From NCBI RefSeq assembly GCF_038502225.1, contig NC_091341.1, positions 5,513,025-5,577,024 on the forward strand: a DNA stretch of 64,000 nucleotides. The letters are read 5' to 3'. Made by a program: the position numbers and the translations under genes. This stretch comes from Cherax quadricarinatus. Taxonomy: Eukaryota > Arthropoda > Malacostraca > Decapoda > Parastacidae. The notes below the pieces were generated by a model, which was not told where the DNA came from, made no database searches, and saw nothing but the letters and a program-made list of their open reading frames with translations. How positions within the stretch are numbered: position 1 is the stretch's first letter; every line of letters begins with the position of its first letter. Positions 52,885 to 63,618 of the stretch are shown here, one piece after another.

Positions 52885-53515
52885 AACGAAGTGAAATATA
52901 TCCTTACAACGCAGTGAGATATATCCTTACAACGCAGTGAGATATATCCTTACAACGCAGTGAGATATATCCTTACAACGCAGTAAGATATATCCTTACA
53001 ACGCAGTGAGATATATCCTTACAACGCAGTGAGATATATCCTTACAACGCAGTGAGATATATCCTTACAACGCAGTGAGATATATCCTTACAATGCAGTT
53101 AGATATATCGCGAAAATGCAGCGAAATATATCGTGAAAATGCAGTGAGATATATCCTTACAATGCGGTGAGATATATCATGAAAATACAGTGAGATATAT
53201 CATGAAAATACAGTGAGATACATCATGAAAATACAGTGAGATATATCATGAAAATACAGTGAGATATATCATGAAAATACAGTGAGATACATCATGAAAA
53301 TACAGTGAGATATATCATGAAAATACAGTGAGATATATGAAAATATTGAGATATATAATGAAAATACAGTGAGATATCATGAAAATACAGTGAGATATAT
53401 GAAAATAGTGAGATATATAACGAAAATACAGTGAGATATATCAGGAAAATACAGTGAGATATTTCGTGCAAATGCAGTGAGATATATCATGAAAAATGCA
53501 GTGAAATATACCTTA
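52885..53515. repeat. 23-bp AT-rich tandem repeat, about 27 copies, two subtypes
   Basis: Left subtype GATATATCCTTACAACGCAG with TGA; from about 53165 the subtype becomes GATATATCATGAAAATACAG with TGA. Transition copies lie at 53095-53165. Period 23 bp throughout, with some shortened copies around 53335-53410. Confidence 0.92.
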
Positions 53516-54060
53516 AAAATGCACTGAATGACAAACCCCGAAAGTAGACAGAGAAAACAGGTGAATACATAGACAAACACCAGAAAATATGAGCGACTCG
53601 TCCTCAGGAATAACCTTATCCATGTCCCCGTGGAGGCAGCCCCGCACACTTCATCAATAATAACCATAAACATATAAGAGAAATATCGTCGGCTCGAGTC
53701 ATCTGTTTGTGTATGCAGGAAGCATCAAAATTGAATTCCTCACGCGCAATTTATTTTCGGTAAAGTTTCACTTTAAAAGATTTAATTCGAGTGAAATGAA
53801 ATTCCAGCGACGGGTCGCCCAGAGTCGCTCGATTGATTCCAAGGAAAGTGATGTCATTCTCAGAGAAGCTGCTGAAGTCTGACTTTGTTAATGCAGGCAG
53901 AAGTAAAATTCCGCTTGTGGTTTGCTTTCAAGGAGAAAGAGGAAGAGGAAGAGGGCTGGGAGGAGAGAAGTAGATGTCTTGATTCAAGAGACTGGATCTA
54001 CTGCACCCTCCTGATTGTCTCCCAGGACAATATGTCTAGGAAGTATATGACCCCTACTGA
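53516..54060. other. No recognisable feature
   Basis: Small frames only, none with protein character. Confidence 0.3.
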
Positions 54061-54079
54061 TGTAGCGCTCCATAATAAA

Positions 54080-54140
54080 TATACTACTACAACAACAACT
54101 ACTACTACAACTACTATTACTGCTATTACTACTACTATCG
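54080..54140. repeat. Imperfect (ACT)n microsatellite
   Basis: ACT/ACA trinucleotide repetition of about 60 bp. Confidence 0.85.
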
Positions 54141-54217
54141 TGTACTTTGGGCACAGAAAGTGCATCATTAGGTCATTTGAGAGACATTCGAGTTGCTCAG
54201 TAGTTTGTAGTGCTTGA

Positions 54218-54310
54218 TCATTCCCCAGGATGCGACCCACAACGATCGACTAACTCCCAGGTACCTTTTTACTGAAGGTTAACAGGGACAGTGGGTTTAA
54301 GGAGACTCGC
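54218..54310 (-). repeat. SINE body fragment
   Basis: CCCCAGGATGCGACCCACAA, CGACTAACTCCCAGGTACC and TTAACAGGGACAGTGGGTTT match the minus strand of the 52.1-kb SINE body. Confidence 0.6.
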
Positions 54311-54570
54311 CCGTATGTCTCGCCCTGCTTGGAGAGGCAGACAAACTAAGTAGAGGCTAACAAATGCTCTCTCCACATTAGAGCTCCGAACAAAAGTTCG
54401 TAAAATAGGTTATAGACTCAATTAACTAGACTAGTTTGGGTCACCCAGCGCCCTCTACCTCAACGCAAGAGGAGTAACACAGTGTAGATCAGCTTAAATA
54501 TCAGCGCAGATTTGAAGCCACTCAGAAGATGTATTCACAAATTATTTTAACTAATTCTCCAATTTAAGTA
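54311..54570. other. Unassigned spacer
   Basis: Nothing recognised. Confidence 0.3.
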
Positions 54571-54574
54571 AAAA

Positions 54575-54700
54575 AATGCAAATTGTTCGCTCTCCAGGAG
54601 CTCTGTCAAGCCGGTAACGGCTTGACAGAGCTCCTGGAGAGCGAAACGTTGCCACAATAAAATGTCGCATTAGTTGCACACGTGTTCTTTTACCTAAGAT
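54575..54700 (+). mobile_element. Foldback repeat, family A, partly decayed
   Basis: Short palindrome (about 54577-54656) centred on CCGGTAACGG, then ACGTTGCCACAATAAAATGT and GCATTAGTTGCACACGTGTT. Core reads TTGACAG rather than TTGATAA; stem II GCTC/GAGC and GAAACGTT are kept; stem I gives three pairs. The left arm is shortened and no target duplication is obvious. Confidence 0.6.
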
Positions 54701-54935
54701 TTAAAGGTATTCCATCAGAAATACCTAATTAAAACATTTAAAAATCTGTGTAAATATTAGTCACATAGAATTATGTGCTGATGTACGTCTAGTAAATTAC
54801 CCGGGTGAGTAAGAGACAAGAGCGATAATTTATCATTATTGACAAGACTGCTGCACACGTGTCTTACTCAGCTGTTGTTTCTCGATATTGTATGCCAATA
54901 CTATTACTAAATTAATTATAATAGACCAATTAGAC

Positions 54936-55096
54936 CACCAACAAGACTCATGAAATAGTAATGACACGATTGCAAAAAAAACATACCGAGGTGGGGTTAG
55001 AACCCGCTATCAGAGTCTCAAAACTCTGGAGTTTTGAGACTGATCGCGGGTTCTAACCCCGCCCGTGGTGTTTTTTTGTTTTTCACCAACAAGACT
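54936..55096 (-). mobile_element. Foldback tRNA-derived SINE with 13-bp target duplication
   Basis: CACCAACAAGACT at 54936-54948 and 55084-55096 flanks a 135-bp palindromic SINE. Orientation is minus: tail at left (54949 to about 54982, containing AATAGTAATGACACGATT), arms meeting at about 55020-55030 (CAAAACTCTGGAGTTTTG). The tRNA A-box region is gone from both arms; only the B-box side (GGGTTCTAACCCCGCCC) remains. Confidence 0.8.
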
Positions 55097-55134
55097 TCGT
55101 CATAAAAAATTGATGAATTTGTCACATATGGAAC

Positions 55135-55250
55135 ATAAGAACTATAATAAACACGATGAATTAGACACATATGTAACATAAGAACATAAAGGAGGAACAC
55201 TGCAGCAGCCTTACTGGCCCATACTCGGCAGATCCTTGTCAAATTCAAAC
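55135..55250 (-). mobile_element. CR1-like LINE 3' end, very short copy
   Basis: ACATAAGAACATAAAGGAGG, AACACTGCAGCAGCCTTACT, GGCCCATACTCGGCAGATCC: the complement of the 31.6-kb 3' end. Confidence 0.65.
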
Positions 55251-55324
55251 TCAATAACAAAAATATTAGCCCAAACAATTATCATTGTTACCCAAAAAAT
55301 AATCTTTGATAACCCTATTAACCG

Positions 55325-55455
55325 AGTATCTTAACTTTGTGGACGTTTCGCCATCCAGTGGCTTTATCAATATAATACCTGGACATAACATGATGACTCG
55401 ACAAAGATACCCAGATGTTGCATAGGTGCCTAATTTATCATATTGTCGGTTCTGA
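55325..55455 (-). mobile_element. Family B ribozyme-type repeat, decayed
   Basis: Minus strand near 55340-55375: TTGATAA, A, GCCACTGGATGGC, GAAACGTCC. Stem II pairs, but stem I does not. The right side reads AAGATACCCAGATGTTGCAT and TTGTCGGTTCTGAATAT, the tail type. Confidence 0.55.
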
Positions 55456-55819
55456 ATATTAATGATATAATGGAGAAAACTTTTATTCAAGAATTAATAC
55501 GTTATTTCACAGGGTCACAATGGTGGTAAAGATGAGGAAGGGAAGGAGTGAAGTAAGATGTAGTAGTGAATAAAGGTTGTGGGAATTGTGGACAGGAAGA
55601 CAGAGGCAAGGAAGTGTTACTGGTCTCAACACTTTGTGTGCTGAATGAGCGAGTTACTTTCTCACATAGTCACCAGTGGATTAATGTTCATATGTTTTGG
55701 TGCTTTAATATAACACCAGAGAAAGGTTTAGAAACTATCAATAAGTGCAGGTTCAGAAACTAGCATCAGAGGTAGGTTCAGAAATTAACGCCAAGCAGGT
55801 TCAGAAACTAATGTCACCC
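55456..55819. other. Spacer with a weak short tandem repeat
   Basis: AGGTTCAGAAACTA-like phrases recur near 55722, 55748, 55771 and 55797. Otherwise nothing recognised. Confidence 0.35.
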
Positions 55820-55830
55820 GCTCTACATTT

Positions 55831-56015
55831 GTAAAGTAAAAGGACACAAGTGCAACTAATGTGACATTTATTGTGGCAACGTTTCGCTCTCCAGGAGCTT
55901 TATCAAGCTTGATAAAGCTCCTGGAGAGCGAAACGTTGCCACAATAAATGTCACATTAGTTGCACTTGTGTCCTTTTACTTTACATATTGTCGGTAATTC
56001 TACCAACTTTATTAC
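55831..56015 (+). mobile_element. Foldback retroposon, family A, 185 bp, with 11-bp target duplication
   Basis: A 154-bp palindrome (55831-55984) with no spacer at its centre (AAGCTT, between 55907 and 55908), followed by the 31-nt tail ending CTTTATTAC. GCTCTACATTT occurs at 55820-55830 and 56016-56026. The inversion point lies inside ribozyme stem I, so each motif keeps core, stem II and GAAACGTT but only two stem I pairs. Confidence 0.9.
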
Positions 56016-56054
56016 GCTCTACATTTCCTGCACATTCTTTTCTTCCTTTCTCCT

Positions 56055-56780
56055 CTTTGTGTGTGTGTGTGTGTATGTGTGTACGTACTCATCTGTATGT
56101 AGTTGCACCTGTCGCATTTCATCTCCTGACTCCACCTTTCCGCTGGCCGCTACTGGGTCTCCTGGCTACGTGAACCTTCCGTCAACTCTGTATCAATCCT
56201 GCCTCTACCACTTTAACTTCTAGGTCGTTCTACTTCATGATCACTATGTCTGAAGAAGTATTATATAATATTCCTGTGACTCTGTGGCGTTTTTAACATC
56301 CAGTTGTGCCCTTATGTACCCGATTCCTGCCTCTCTAACAGTGTGTCGCTGTCCACGCAATCAATTCCTCTCCGTATTTTATACGTTGCCATCATGTCAT
56401 TCCCGCATATTCATTTCTGGCTCTTCTGTTTACTTGTTTTCTTGCATTATTTGCCTCCAATATCTTTTTATCATGTTCTAGTGTTTTTAGCCTTATAGTT
56501 TTTGCGCCTCTGGGCTCAGTTTGTTATTGAGGCCGCTTCTTTTGCTCCTGGGTATCAGTTTCTCCTCTTCCTCCTAGCACTCTCAGCCTACATACTCCAT
56601 CATCTCATTCACTGTCTTCCCATCCAGTTTCCTTTCTCACTGCACCTCATTCAAGAATTGCCTCATGTCTGTGTAGTCTCCTCTTGTGAAGTTTAGTTTC
56701 TCTCGTCCCCCCTGTGTCATCTATCTCCTTTTATTTCTTCTCCCTCTCTTTCTCCCGTCTCTGTCCTCCTCTGCTTCCCT
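56055..56780 (-). pseudogene. Diverged LINE 3' fragment
   Basis: TG run, then GTACTCATCTGTATGTAGTT and a CTCCTGACTCCACCTTTCCG stretch, aligning to the 3' ends at 13.4 and 57.3 kb with many differences. The coding part is too decayed to read. Confidence 0.5.
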
Positions 56781-56794
56781 TACCTTAGTGTGTG

Positions 56795-56872
56795 ACTCGT
56801 AAATGGTCCATGACGGACCGAATCGTCGTCATAAATTTCTTACTTCTAAGTGGTGGTGTTTTGTGTATTTCT
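56795..56872 (+). repeat. Family D hammerhead-like repeat, decayed
   Basis: GTGTGACTCGTAAATGGTCC, GGACCGAATCGTCGTCATAA. GAAAC has become GAATC. Confidence 0.5.
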
Positions 56873-56969
56873 CCAGGTTGATCTCCACTAGATGTTCGAA
56901 ACTCTTGACTGTGTGATCACTGGCACCAAGTAGAGCACCCGTAATCAATATTGCTTAAGTCAGAATCGC

Positions 56970-57203
56970 TCAAGGTAAATATAAGTTCCAGCCTTGCTCT
57001 CTCTCTCTCTCTCTCTCTCTGGTTATGTTCCTGACATGTTGGTTCAAGAAGTTTTCCATTACCACCTCTGGCATCAGCATTTCTGATCTCTCGTGTGGCT
57101 CCAGGTTCTCCCAGTCTATTTTCTCGCTTAAAAAGTCTTTCATGGTCAGCAGTATTGCATTGCTGATGTAGGCTCTTCTGGTCACATGCGCTATTGTGTG
57201 CAC
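56970..57203 (-). other. Unidentified open frame, probable repeat relic
   Basis: A 77-residue minus frame with LLTMKDFLSEKIDWENLEPH and a (CT)n tract at 56997-57020 that codes Arg-Glu repeats near its end. The composition looks protein-like, but I do not recognise a family. It lies next to a LINE 3' fragment and may be part of an unrelated LINE. Confidence 0.3.
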
Positions 57204-57282
57204 TGTCGCTCTGTTGTTATTGTGTGTTAGTTACCATTTTGTCTAAGGCACTTGTCACGAAGACACTTGGGCTGTTTGTTTG

Positions 57283-57905
57283 TGTGTGCGTGTGTGTGTT
57301 TGTACTCACCTATTTGTGGTTGCAAGAGTCGAGTCTTAGCTCCTGGCCCCGCCTCTTCACTGGTTGCTACTGGGTCCTCTCTCTCTCTGCTCCACGAGCT
57401 TTATCAAACCTCGTCTTAAAACTATGCATGTTTCCCTCCTCCACTACGTCACTTTCTAGGCTATTCCACTGCCTGACTACTCTGTGACTGAAGAAATACT
57501 TCCTAACATCCCTTTGACTCATCTGACTCTTCAACTTCCAATTGTGACCCCTTGTTTCTGTGTCCCCTCTCTGGAACATCCTATCTTTGTCCACCTTGTC
57601 TATTCCGCGCAGTATTTTATATGTCGTTATCATTTCTCCCCTGACCCTCCTGTCCTCCAGTGTCGTCAGGACGATTTCCCTTAACCTTTCTTCATAGGAC
57701 ATTCCCCTTAGCTCTGGAACTAACCTTGTCGCAAACCTTTGCATTTTTTTCTAATTTCTTGACGTGCTTGATCAAGTGCGGGTTCCAAACAGGTGCTGCA
57801 TACTCCAATATAGGCCTGACGTACACGGTGTACAATGTCTTGAACGATTCCTTACTAAGGTATCGGAACGCTGTTCTCAGGTTTGCCAGGCGCCCATATG
57901 CTGTG
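57283..57905 (-). pseudogene. LINE 3' fragment (RT C-terminus)
   Basis: Minus frame 57367-57744 codes MQRFATRLVPELRGMSYEER, LEDRRVRGEMITTYKILRGI, KYFFSHRVVRQWNSLESDVV and ends in a stop at 57367, so this copy keeps the true C-terminus of the family. The 3' UTR (57300-57366) ends at a short TG run. 5' truncated at 57905. Confidence 0.88.
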
Positions 57906-58310
57906 TGTACTCACCTATTTGTACTCACCTATTTGTAGTTGCAGGGGTCGAGTCATAGCTCCTGGCCCCGCCTCTTCACTGATTGCTACTAGGTCCTCTC
58001 TCTCCCTGCCCCATGAGCTCTATCATACCTCGCCTTAAAACTATGTATGGTTCCCGCCTCCACTACGTCACTTTCTAGGCTATTCCACGGCCTGACTACT
58101 CTATGACTGAAGAAATACTTCCTAACATCCCTTTGATTCATCTGAGTCTTCAACTTCCAATTGTGACCTCTTGTGTCTGTGTCCCATCTCTGAAACATCC
58201 CGTCTTTGTCCACCTTGTCTATTCCGCGCAGTATTTTATATGTCGTTATCATGTCTCCCCTGACCCTCCTGTCATCCAGTGTCGTCAGGCCGATTTCCCT
58301 TAACCTTCCA
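57906..58310 (-). pseudogene. LINE 3' fragment, second copy
   Basis: Same family, inserted directly behind the previous copy: minus frame with LREIGLTTLDDRRVRGDMIT and VVRPWNSLESDVVEAGTIHS to a stop at 57989, then the 3' UTR. The stretch 57905-57930 has a doubled ACTCACCTATTTGT motif. Confidence 0.85.
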
Positions 58311-58505
58311 CCTAAATCATTCCAGTTTTCACCCACTCTGAGACTAGTGGAATACCTCCTCACATCTCTCTGGCTCATCAATTTCTTCAACTTCCACCTG
58401 TCTCCTCTTGATCCTGGTTCTTTTAATGTAAACATTTTGTCTCTATTTGCCCAGTCAATTTCCCTTGTGATTTTGTACGTGGTAATCACTTGTTCTGTCT
58501 CCTAC
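58311..58505 (-). pseudogene. Fragment of a second LINE family fused in frame
   Basis: Minus frame continues without a stop into MITTYKITREIDWANRDKMF, TLKEPGSRGDRWKLKKLMSQ, RDVRRYSTSLRVGENWNDLG. This is a related but distinct LINE RT C-terminus. The junction at about 58311 is precise and in frame. Confidence 0.75.
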
Positions 58506-58559
58506 ACGGTCGTCAAGTTCAGATGCAAACTTTTGCATCTTCTCGAGCTTGTTAACAAG

Positions 58560-58656
58560 CTTTATCAGGTGTATTTATCAGGTGTATTTATCAGGTGTAT
58601 TTATCAGGTGTATTTATCAGGTGTATTTATCAGGTGTATTTATCAGGTGTATTTAT
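58560..58656. repeat. 13-bp tandem repeat, about 7 copies
   Basis: CAGGTGTATTTAT repeated with no visible change. Confidence 0.93.
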
Positions 58657-58944
58657 CATATGTGGCTCCATCCTTGGGCTGTATACTTAATGATAGGCTT
58701 AACATGTGTCGATAAGGTTCCGAAGAATTTTTTTTTCATTCGTGTTTCTGAACGCTATTCGTACATATGCCGCTGACGCAAATACGGTTTGTATGTATTC
58801 CTACAGATACGTTTGTTTTCATATTTTACCCAGGTGTTTTTTCTGATATTTGCAGTTTCTCTCCGGCCATGTTGCACTGTGTCGGGCCTTCAGTTATCTC
58901 TAGTTCAGTTGACCTTGTCTGTGTTCAGCTTGAACTCGATTAGG

Positions 58945-59285
58945 TTGATGACATTAGAGGGCAGAAGGACCAGGGGAGACGTGATAACGACGTACAAAAT
59001 ATTAGGACGAATAGATAAGGACAAAGACAGGCTGTTTGAGAGACTGAAGTTCAAAACACAGATGAGGAATATCTAGAAAAATTTCTTCAGCATTACTGTA
59101 GAAAGAAGTGAACCAATTTGACGAGCGTAGTAGTAGTAGTAGTAGAGGCAGGACCCACGTAGAGAATAGCTTTAAGAATAGGTATGACAGGGCTCACAAG
59201 GCCAGGAGAGAGTAAACTCATTAGCGGCCAGACTGAAAAGCGGGGCCAGGAGCTGTGATTCGACCCCTGCAACCACATATATGAG
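58945..59285 (+). pseudogene. LINE 3' fragment, plus strand
   Basis: RLMTLEGRRTRGDVITTYKI coding stretch, then broken frames and GACAGGGCTCACAAGGCCAG, GCGGGGCCAGGAGCTGTGAT, TCGACCCCTGCAACCACATA. This is the same 3' UTR as the minus-strand copies, running into (CA)n. Confidence 0.8.
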
Positions 59286-59286
59286 T

Positions 59287-59371
<85 letters not shown>
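59286..59371. repeat. (CA)n microsatellite
   Basis: About 86 bp of CA directly at the 3' end of the plus-strand LINE fragment. Confidence 0.95.
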
Positions 59372-59372
<1 letters not shown>

Positions 59373-59549
59373 CACTCCAGCATGATGAACTATCAACAAC
59401 ATTCCACCAGGTACCGATCACTGTTTCATTTACTAAGGACCCGGGAGTCAACCCACCCTCATTTTGGAAGAATGTCGAAAAAATTAGCTGATTGAATATG
59501 GAATATCGGATCTTTGCTGGGTGGCGTGAGGTCTCTGCTATTTCGAGTC

Positions 59550-59800
59550 TAACAGTGCAACACTCTGATATCTTTATCGTGGGAACGTTTCAGTCCAACA
59601 CAGAGAAGAACGGCTGAAAATCAGAACTAGTTTGAGCCAATCGACTCCAGACTAAGGGACTGATTACTTCAAACTCCCCCCGATCCCCCCCCCCTCGCAT
59701 TGAACTGAGGAAGCCACCGGTCAGAGAAACATCTCCACAACAAAGATACCCAAGTGTTGCAAATGTGTCTAGATCATCATGCTGTCTGTTCTCTGAACCA
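59550..59800. mobile_element. Decayed family C foldback
   Basis: Left: GCAACACTCTGATATCTTTA then GGGAACGTTTCAGTCC (minus). Right: CTGAGGA at 59705-59711, GCCACCGGTCAGA, GAAACATC, then CAACAAAGATACCCAAGTGT and CATGCTGTCTGTTCTCTGAA. The core is CUGANGA-like, but stems I and II are degraded. Confidence 0.5.
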
Positions 59801-59879
59801 GTTATTTACATTCCAGCAGTCTTACCGACATTATTAATATATATATTCGCGGTGAAGCAATGAGCCCATACAAAGCCTT

Positions 59880-59929
<50 letters not shown>
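59880..59929. repeat. (TG)n microsatellite
   Basis: About 50 bp of TG. Confidence 0.95.
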
Positions 59930-59931
<2 letters not shown>

Positions 59932-60305
59932 ATTACGAACACAGGTACTGGTCAAAGTCCTGTCATAGCTGGCCGTAGCAGTCTATTAATAAAACAGGCA
60001 ACAAATTTTAAAGAATACGCACCAGATGTCTGCTCTAAAGCACCAGCATGATTCCACCACCGACATTATTTACAGTATTTGTAAATAAGTTTCCCAGATT
60101 CCGTCATGTGAATAGATAATGATAGAACGAGAACGAGTACTCTGGCTACAGCTCGTGCATCGACACAGTAGAGAGAACTCCAGTGAGGATCCGACTTCCA
60201 AGCATGACTGTAGTTATAAAGAATAGCCAGACTGTTGGTCGTCCTCTGGTCCCCTCACTATGATTGTCTGCCGAGCAGAAATTGTAATTAATAGCATTCA
60301 GGATG
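59930..60305. other. No recognisable feature
   Basis: Spacer; nothing recognised. Confidence 0.3.
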
Positions 60306-60690
60306 TGGGGTTGCATGTGATGCAAGCACGCCATGTGTATGTACTCACCTATATGTGGTTGCAGAGGTGGGGTTGCGTGTGATGCAAGCACGCCATGTGT
60401 ATGTACTCACCTATATGTGGTTGCAGAGGTGGGGTTGCGTGTGATGCAAGCACGCCATGTGTATGTACTCACCTATATGTGGTTGCAGAGGTGGGGTTGC
60501 ATGTGATGCAAGCATGCCATGTGTATGTACTCACCTATATGTGGTTGCAGAGGTGGGGTTGCGTGTGATGCAAGCACGCCATGTGTATGTACTCACCTAT
60601 ATATGGTTTCAGAAATGGGGTTGCGTGTGATGCAAGCACGCCATATGTACTCACCTATACGTGGTTGCACAGGTCGATTTATAGCTCCTG
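60306..60690 (-). repeat. 62-bp tandem repeat built from a LINE 3' end
   Basis: TGGGGTTGCRTGTGATGCAA starts at 60306, 60368 and 60430 and recurs to about 60650, each with GTATGTACTCACCTATATGT and GGTTGCAGAGG. The ACTCACCTATATGTGGTTGC part is the LINE 3' end. The last unit runs into GGTCGATTTATAGCTCCTGG, i.e. more of the same LINE 3' UTR. Confidence 0.9.
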
Positions 60691-61040
60691 GCCCCGCTTA
60701 TGTGTCAGTGTGTGTGTGCCGGGTCCACCACATTGTCTATTCTGTTTTTCAGGAGAGATCATTTGGAGTGTGGGAAAAATAAACATCTGGAGGCATTTTG
60801 GAGTAAAAGTCCGGGGGAGGGGGGAAAAATGTTTTTTAAACTAATTTGCCAGTTACAAAGCTCAACTCTACGGGTTAACTATTTTTTATTTTCCTTTAAA
60901 AATGCGCCGGCTGAAATAGCTTAATACAAATTAAAAAAGTTTTTGAGTGTGGTATCGCAAAAACTGTCTGCTGCTGCCGGGGTTTGGGACCACGGTCCAC
61001 TCTTTGTAGAGCTTTATCAAGGCGTGACCTGATAAAGCTC
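60691..61040. other. Mostly unassigned; ribozyme-type scrap near the end
   Basis: 61010-61040 shows AGAGCTTTATCAAGG and CCTGATAAAGCTCTAGAG, an inverted pair resembling the family A core region (TTGATAAAGCTC). No GAAAC segment. Confidence 0.35.
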
Positions 61041-61041
<1 letters not shown>

Positions 61042-61128
<87 letters not shown>

Positions 61129-61172
61129 GACACAGACAGACGAGATAGATAGATAGATAGATAGATAGATGG
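61042..61172. repeat. (GA)n followed by (GATA)n
   Basis: GA to about 61121, then ATAGACACAGACAGACGA and GATA repeats at about 61146-61170. Confidence 0.93.
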
Positions 61173-61785
61173 AGAGAGGTGTTACGGTAAAAACATGTAG
61201 TACAACGTGATTATTTCCCTGGATAATGTTAGCACAACATTAAGCTGTCTGGATCTGAATCTCGAGCTGAATATATTTTGAGTTAAATGTTAGTAATCTT
61301 CGTTAAACTTGGAGATTAACATTAACAAGAACGTGAGAGAAACGTGCATGCGATTACCAAGGCTTTTGAATACTCTGAGTATACTACAACTACATTTTTC
61401 TTGTTTTTTTCTAGAACATATCGTAGCGGCCCAGCAGTTGTGAAATAAAGGCCAACTGGGCCATCATAGGCAGGCAATAAACAGTTTTTTTTTTATGTAT
61501 TTGTTACGCTCATCATTATTTTTTTATCCTGTTATGATCAATAATGCGAGTGAACGTATTACTACAGCAGGAATTACCAAGTGTAACACAGAACTTCACT
61601 TAACAAACATTACTTAGCCGACTGCAATACATGCTAGCAGGCATTGGGGCCCCCTGAAATCAGTTAAAATTAAGAAATAACTGGGTGAGACTAAGCCATG
61701 AAGCGGCTATGTGCATTACCTCTGAATGAAGCTGTCAAAGGTCATGTACCACAGCTGAATGAAGTGTGGCTGTACCACAGTACAA
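61173..61785. other. No recognisable feature
   Basis: AT-rich spacer. Confidence 0.3.
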
Positions 61786-61788
61786 GGA

Positions 61789-61870
61789 GAGCTTGTAGCT
61801 CAGTAGTTGTATCTTCGGCTTACAACTGACCTGAGTTCAATATTGGGAGAATAGAAGCACTGGGCAAGTC
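61789..61870 (+). repeat. Degenerate tRNA-derived SINE head
   Basis: GCTTGTAGCTCAGTAGTTG (A-box-like) and CTGAGTTCAATATTGG (decayed B box) spaced as in a tRNA, followed by a GAGAATAGAAGCAC stretch. Too diverged for a tRNA gene. Confidence 0.5.
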
Positions 61871-62143
61871 TCCTTACACTTGACACACCTGTTCGTTTGG
61901 TAAAATCAAGGATCTGTGAGTTACCCGTTTGATGGCTGGGAATATTGTATCTATGATAGGGCTGGATTTGGAACTGAGTCGAGATAGGATAACAACACTA
62001 AGCTTGCACAGAACATTCATCGAGATAAAAAATGAGAAAGTCATTTACCAGCGTTTCGTTTTAAGGTCAAATGGAATACTCAGAGTTAATCATTTCTCTT
62101 TTCTGCTTCTTTCTGCCTGCCTATCCTCCTTTTCCTCCCAATG

Positions 62144-62178
<35 letters not shown>

Positions 62179-63395
62179 ACATAGGGTTTGACAAGGTTAG
62201 GTTAAGGGATCCCTAACTTTATTGACAAGCTATTTACAGGTTAAGGATTCTTAACTTTATTGACAAGCTAAGAGCTGTTACCTACATCAGCTCATTTGAA
62301 AGCATTTTTATTGTTATGAAACATGCAAGCACGTAACAGGTTTAAGTTGGAGCTATCTGTGGGCCAGCATTTTCATTTGATCAACTGACTTTATCTCGTT
62401 GACATTATAATGCTGTACGAATATATGTTCCATGCTTGAGTCATCCTGGGGATAAATGATCTCAGATGAAGTGATATTCTGGAGAAGGGTACAGCCAGAG
62501 TGAAGCTGCTGCTTTCTGCCCGTCTTGTGGTATAGAAGCTTGCTTCACGCTGTCCTCGAAGTGGATCCAAGTGTGGTACTTTGACAATATTGGCCTTGTA
62601 CATAAAAGTAAGGCCACCCACATCCCTCCTGTGTTGAAGGGTGTGCTGAAATGACAGATCTATCCAGGATGGGATCTATCTCTCTCTCTCTCTACCTTAG
62701 TCATAACAATCAAATCAAATTTGGTATATCCGCGTGAGACCCTCACAAGGATATCTTAAAGATTTTTCCCCCTAACAGAGAGCATCAGCAAAGCATAATA
62801 ATGTAGCCAGGAAAAATGTTACTAGCGAGCCATGTGTTATAGAGGGTGAGTGTTAATGTTCGTGGCGCCACCTTGTGAGTCTTCCTTGTAAAACTTCCGA
62901 GGAGAAGAAAAGAAACCAACAACTGTAAACAGCAGTTTAGAGAAGGCGTGTGTGGAGGTGACCCAAGTGCTGCTAGTGATAACAATAACAGTAACCTATT
63001 GTTATCATAAAACACAGAGCAGCACGATAGTGCATAACCTTTCTGTTTACCGACTCGTACCACAGAGGTACCCCTGATGACGCTGAAGAGCTCCTGACCC
63101 AGCAAATGGAGCTACTCTTCTCTTCCTGGTATGAAACCTGAATACGTCCCCCGTATGAGTAGTTCATACTCACATATAACATATACTCTGGCAACTTTAG
63201 TAACATCTACACTCTTCTCGTGTCTAATATGCAGCTTTTCTCCCCGAAAGAATAATCCAAGAAGATTTACTAGAGTCAATCAGTATTTTCACAACAGAGT
63301 CATACTACGTCATACTCGCCTCTATTATACACATTAAGACTGTCACCCTGGTCACTCGTTGTTTCAGATTCCCAAAGCTATCCAGATACCTTGTA
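61871..63395. other. Mostly unassigned; small repeats
   Basis: A (CT)n run at about 62148-62174; a duplicated TCTTAACTTTATTGACAAGC-type phrase at about 62200-62270; a (TC)n run at about 62678-62692. The minus frames here show no domain I recognise. Confidence 0.35.
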
Positions 63396-63399
63396 ATAC

Positions 63400-63562
63400 A
63401 GATGTATCTGTACTCGCCTAGTTGTGTACAGATGTCAAATCGTAGCTCCTAGTAACGCCTCTATTATTTAAAAATGAGCCCTAACGATTCTGGGCTTTCG
63501 ATTTCTGCTTTACCTGTTGTTGAAACAACGTATGGAAGTGACTGCTGCCACCTCATTTGTTT

Positions 63563-63565
<3 letters not shown>
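63400..63565 (-). repeat. LINE 3'-end remnant
   Basis: GTACTCGCCTAGTTGTGTAC and AAATCGTAGCTCCTAGTAAC resemble the LINE 3' UTR, strongly decayed. Confidence 0.5.

Positions 63566-63615
<50 letters not shown>
63566..63615. repeat. (TG)n microsatellite
   Basis: About 50 bp of TG next to the LINE 3' end at 63616. Confidence 0.95.

Positions 63616-63618
<3 letters not shown>

Noticed and set aside
56970..57203. Host exon in the 77-codon minus frame
   Set aside because: Its end is a (CT)n tract and it adjoins LINE 3' ends; no splice signals or family could be recognised.
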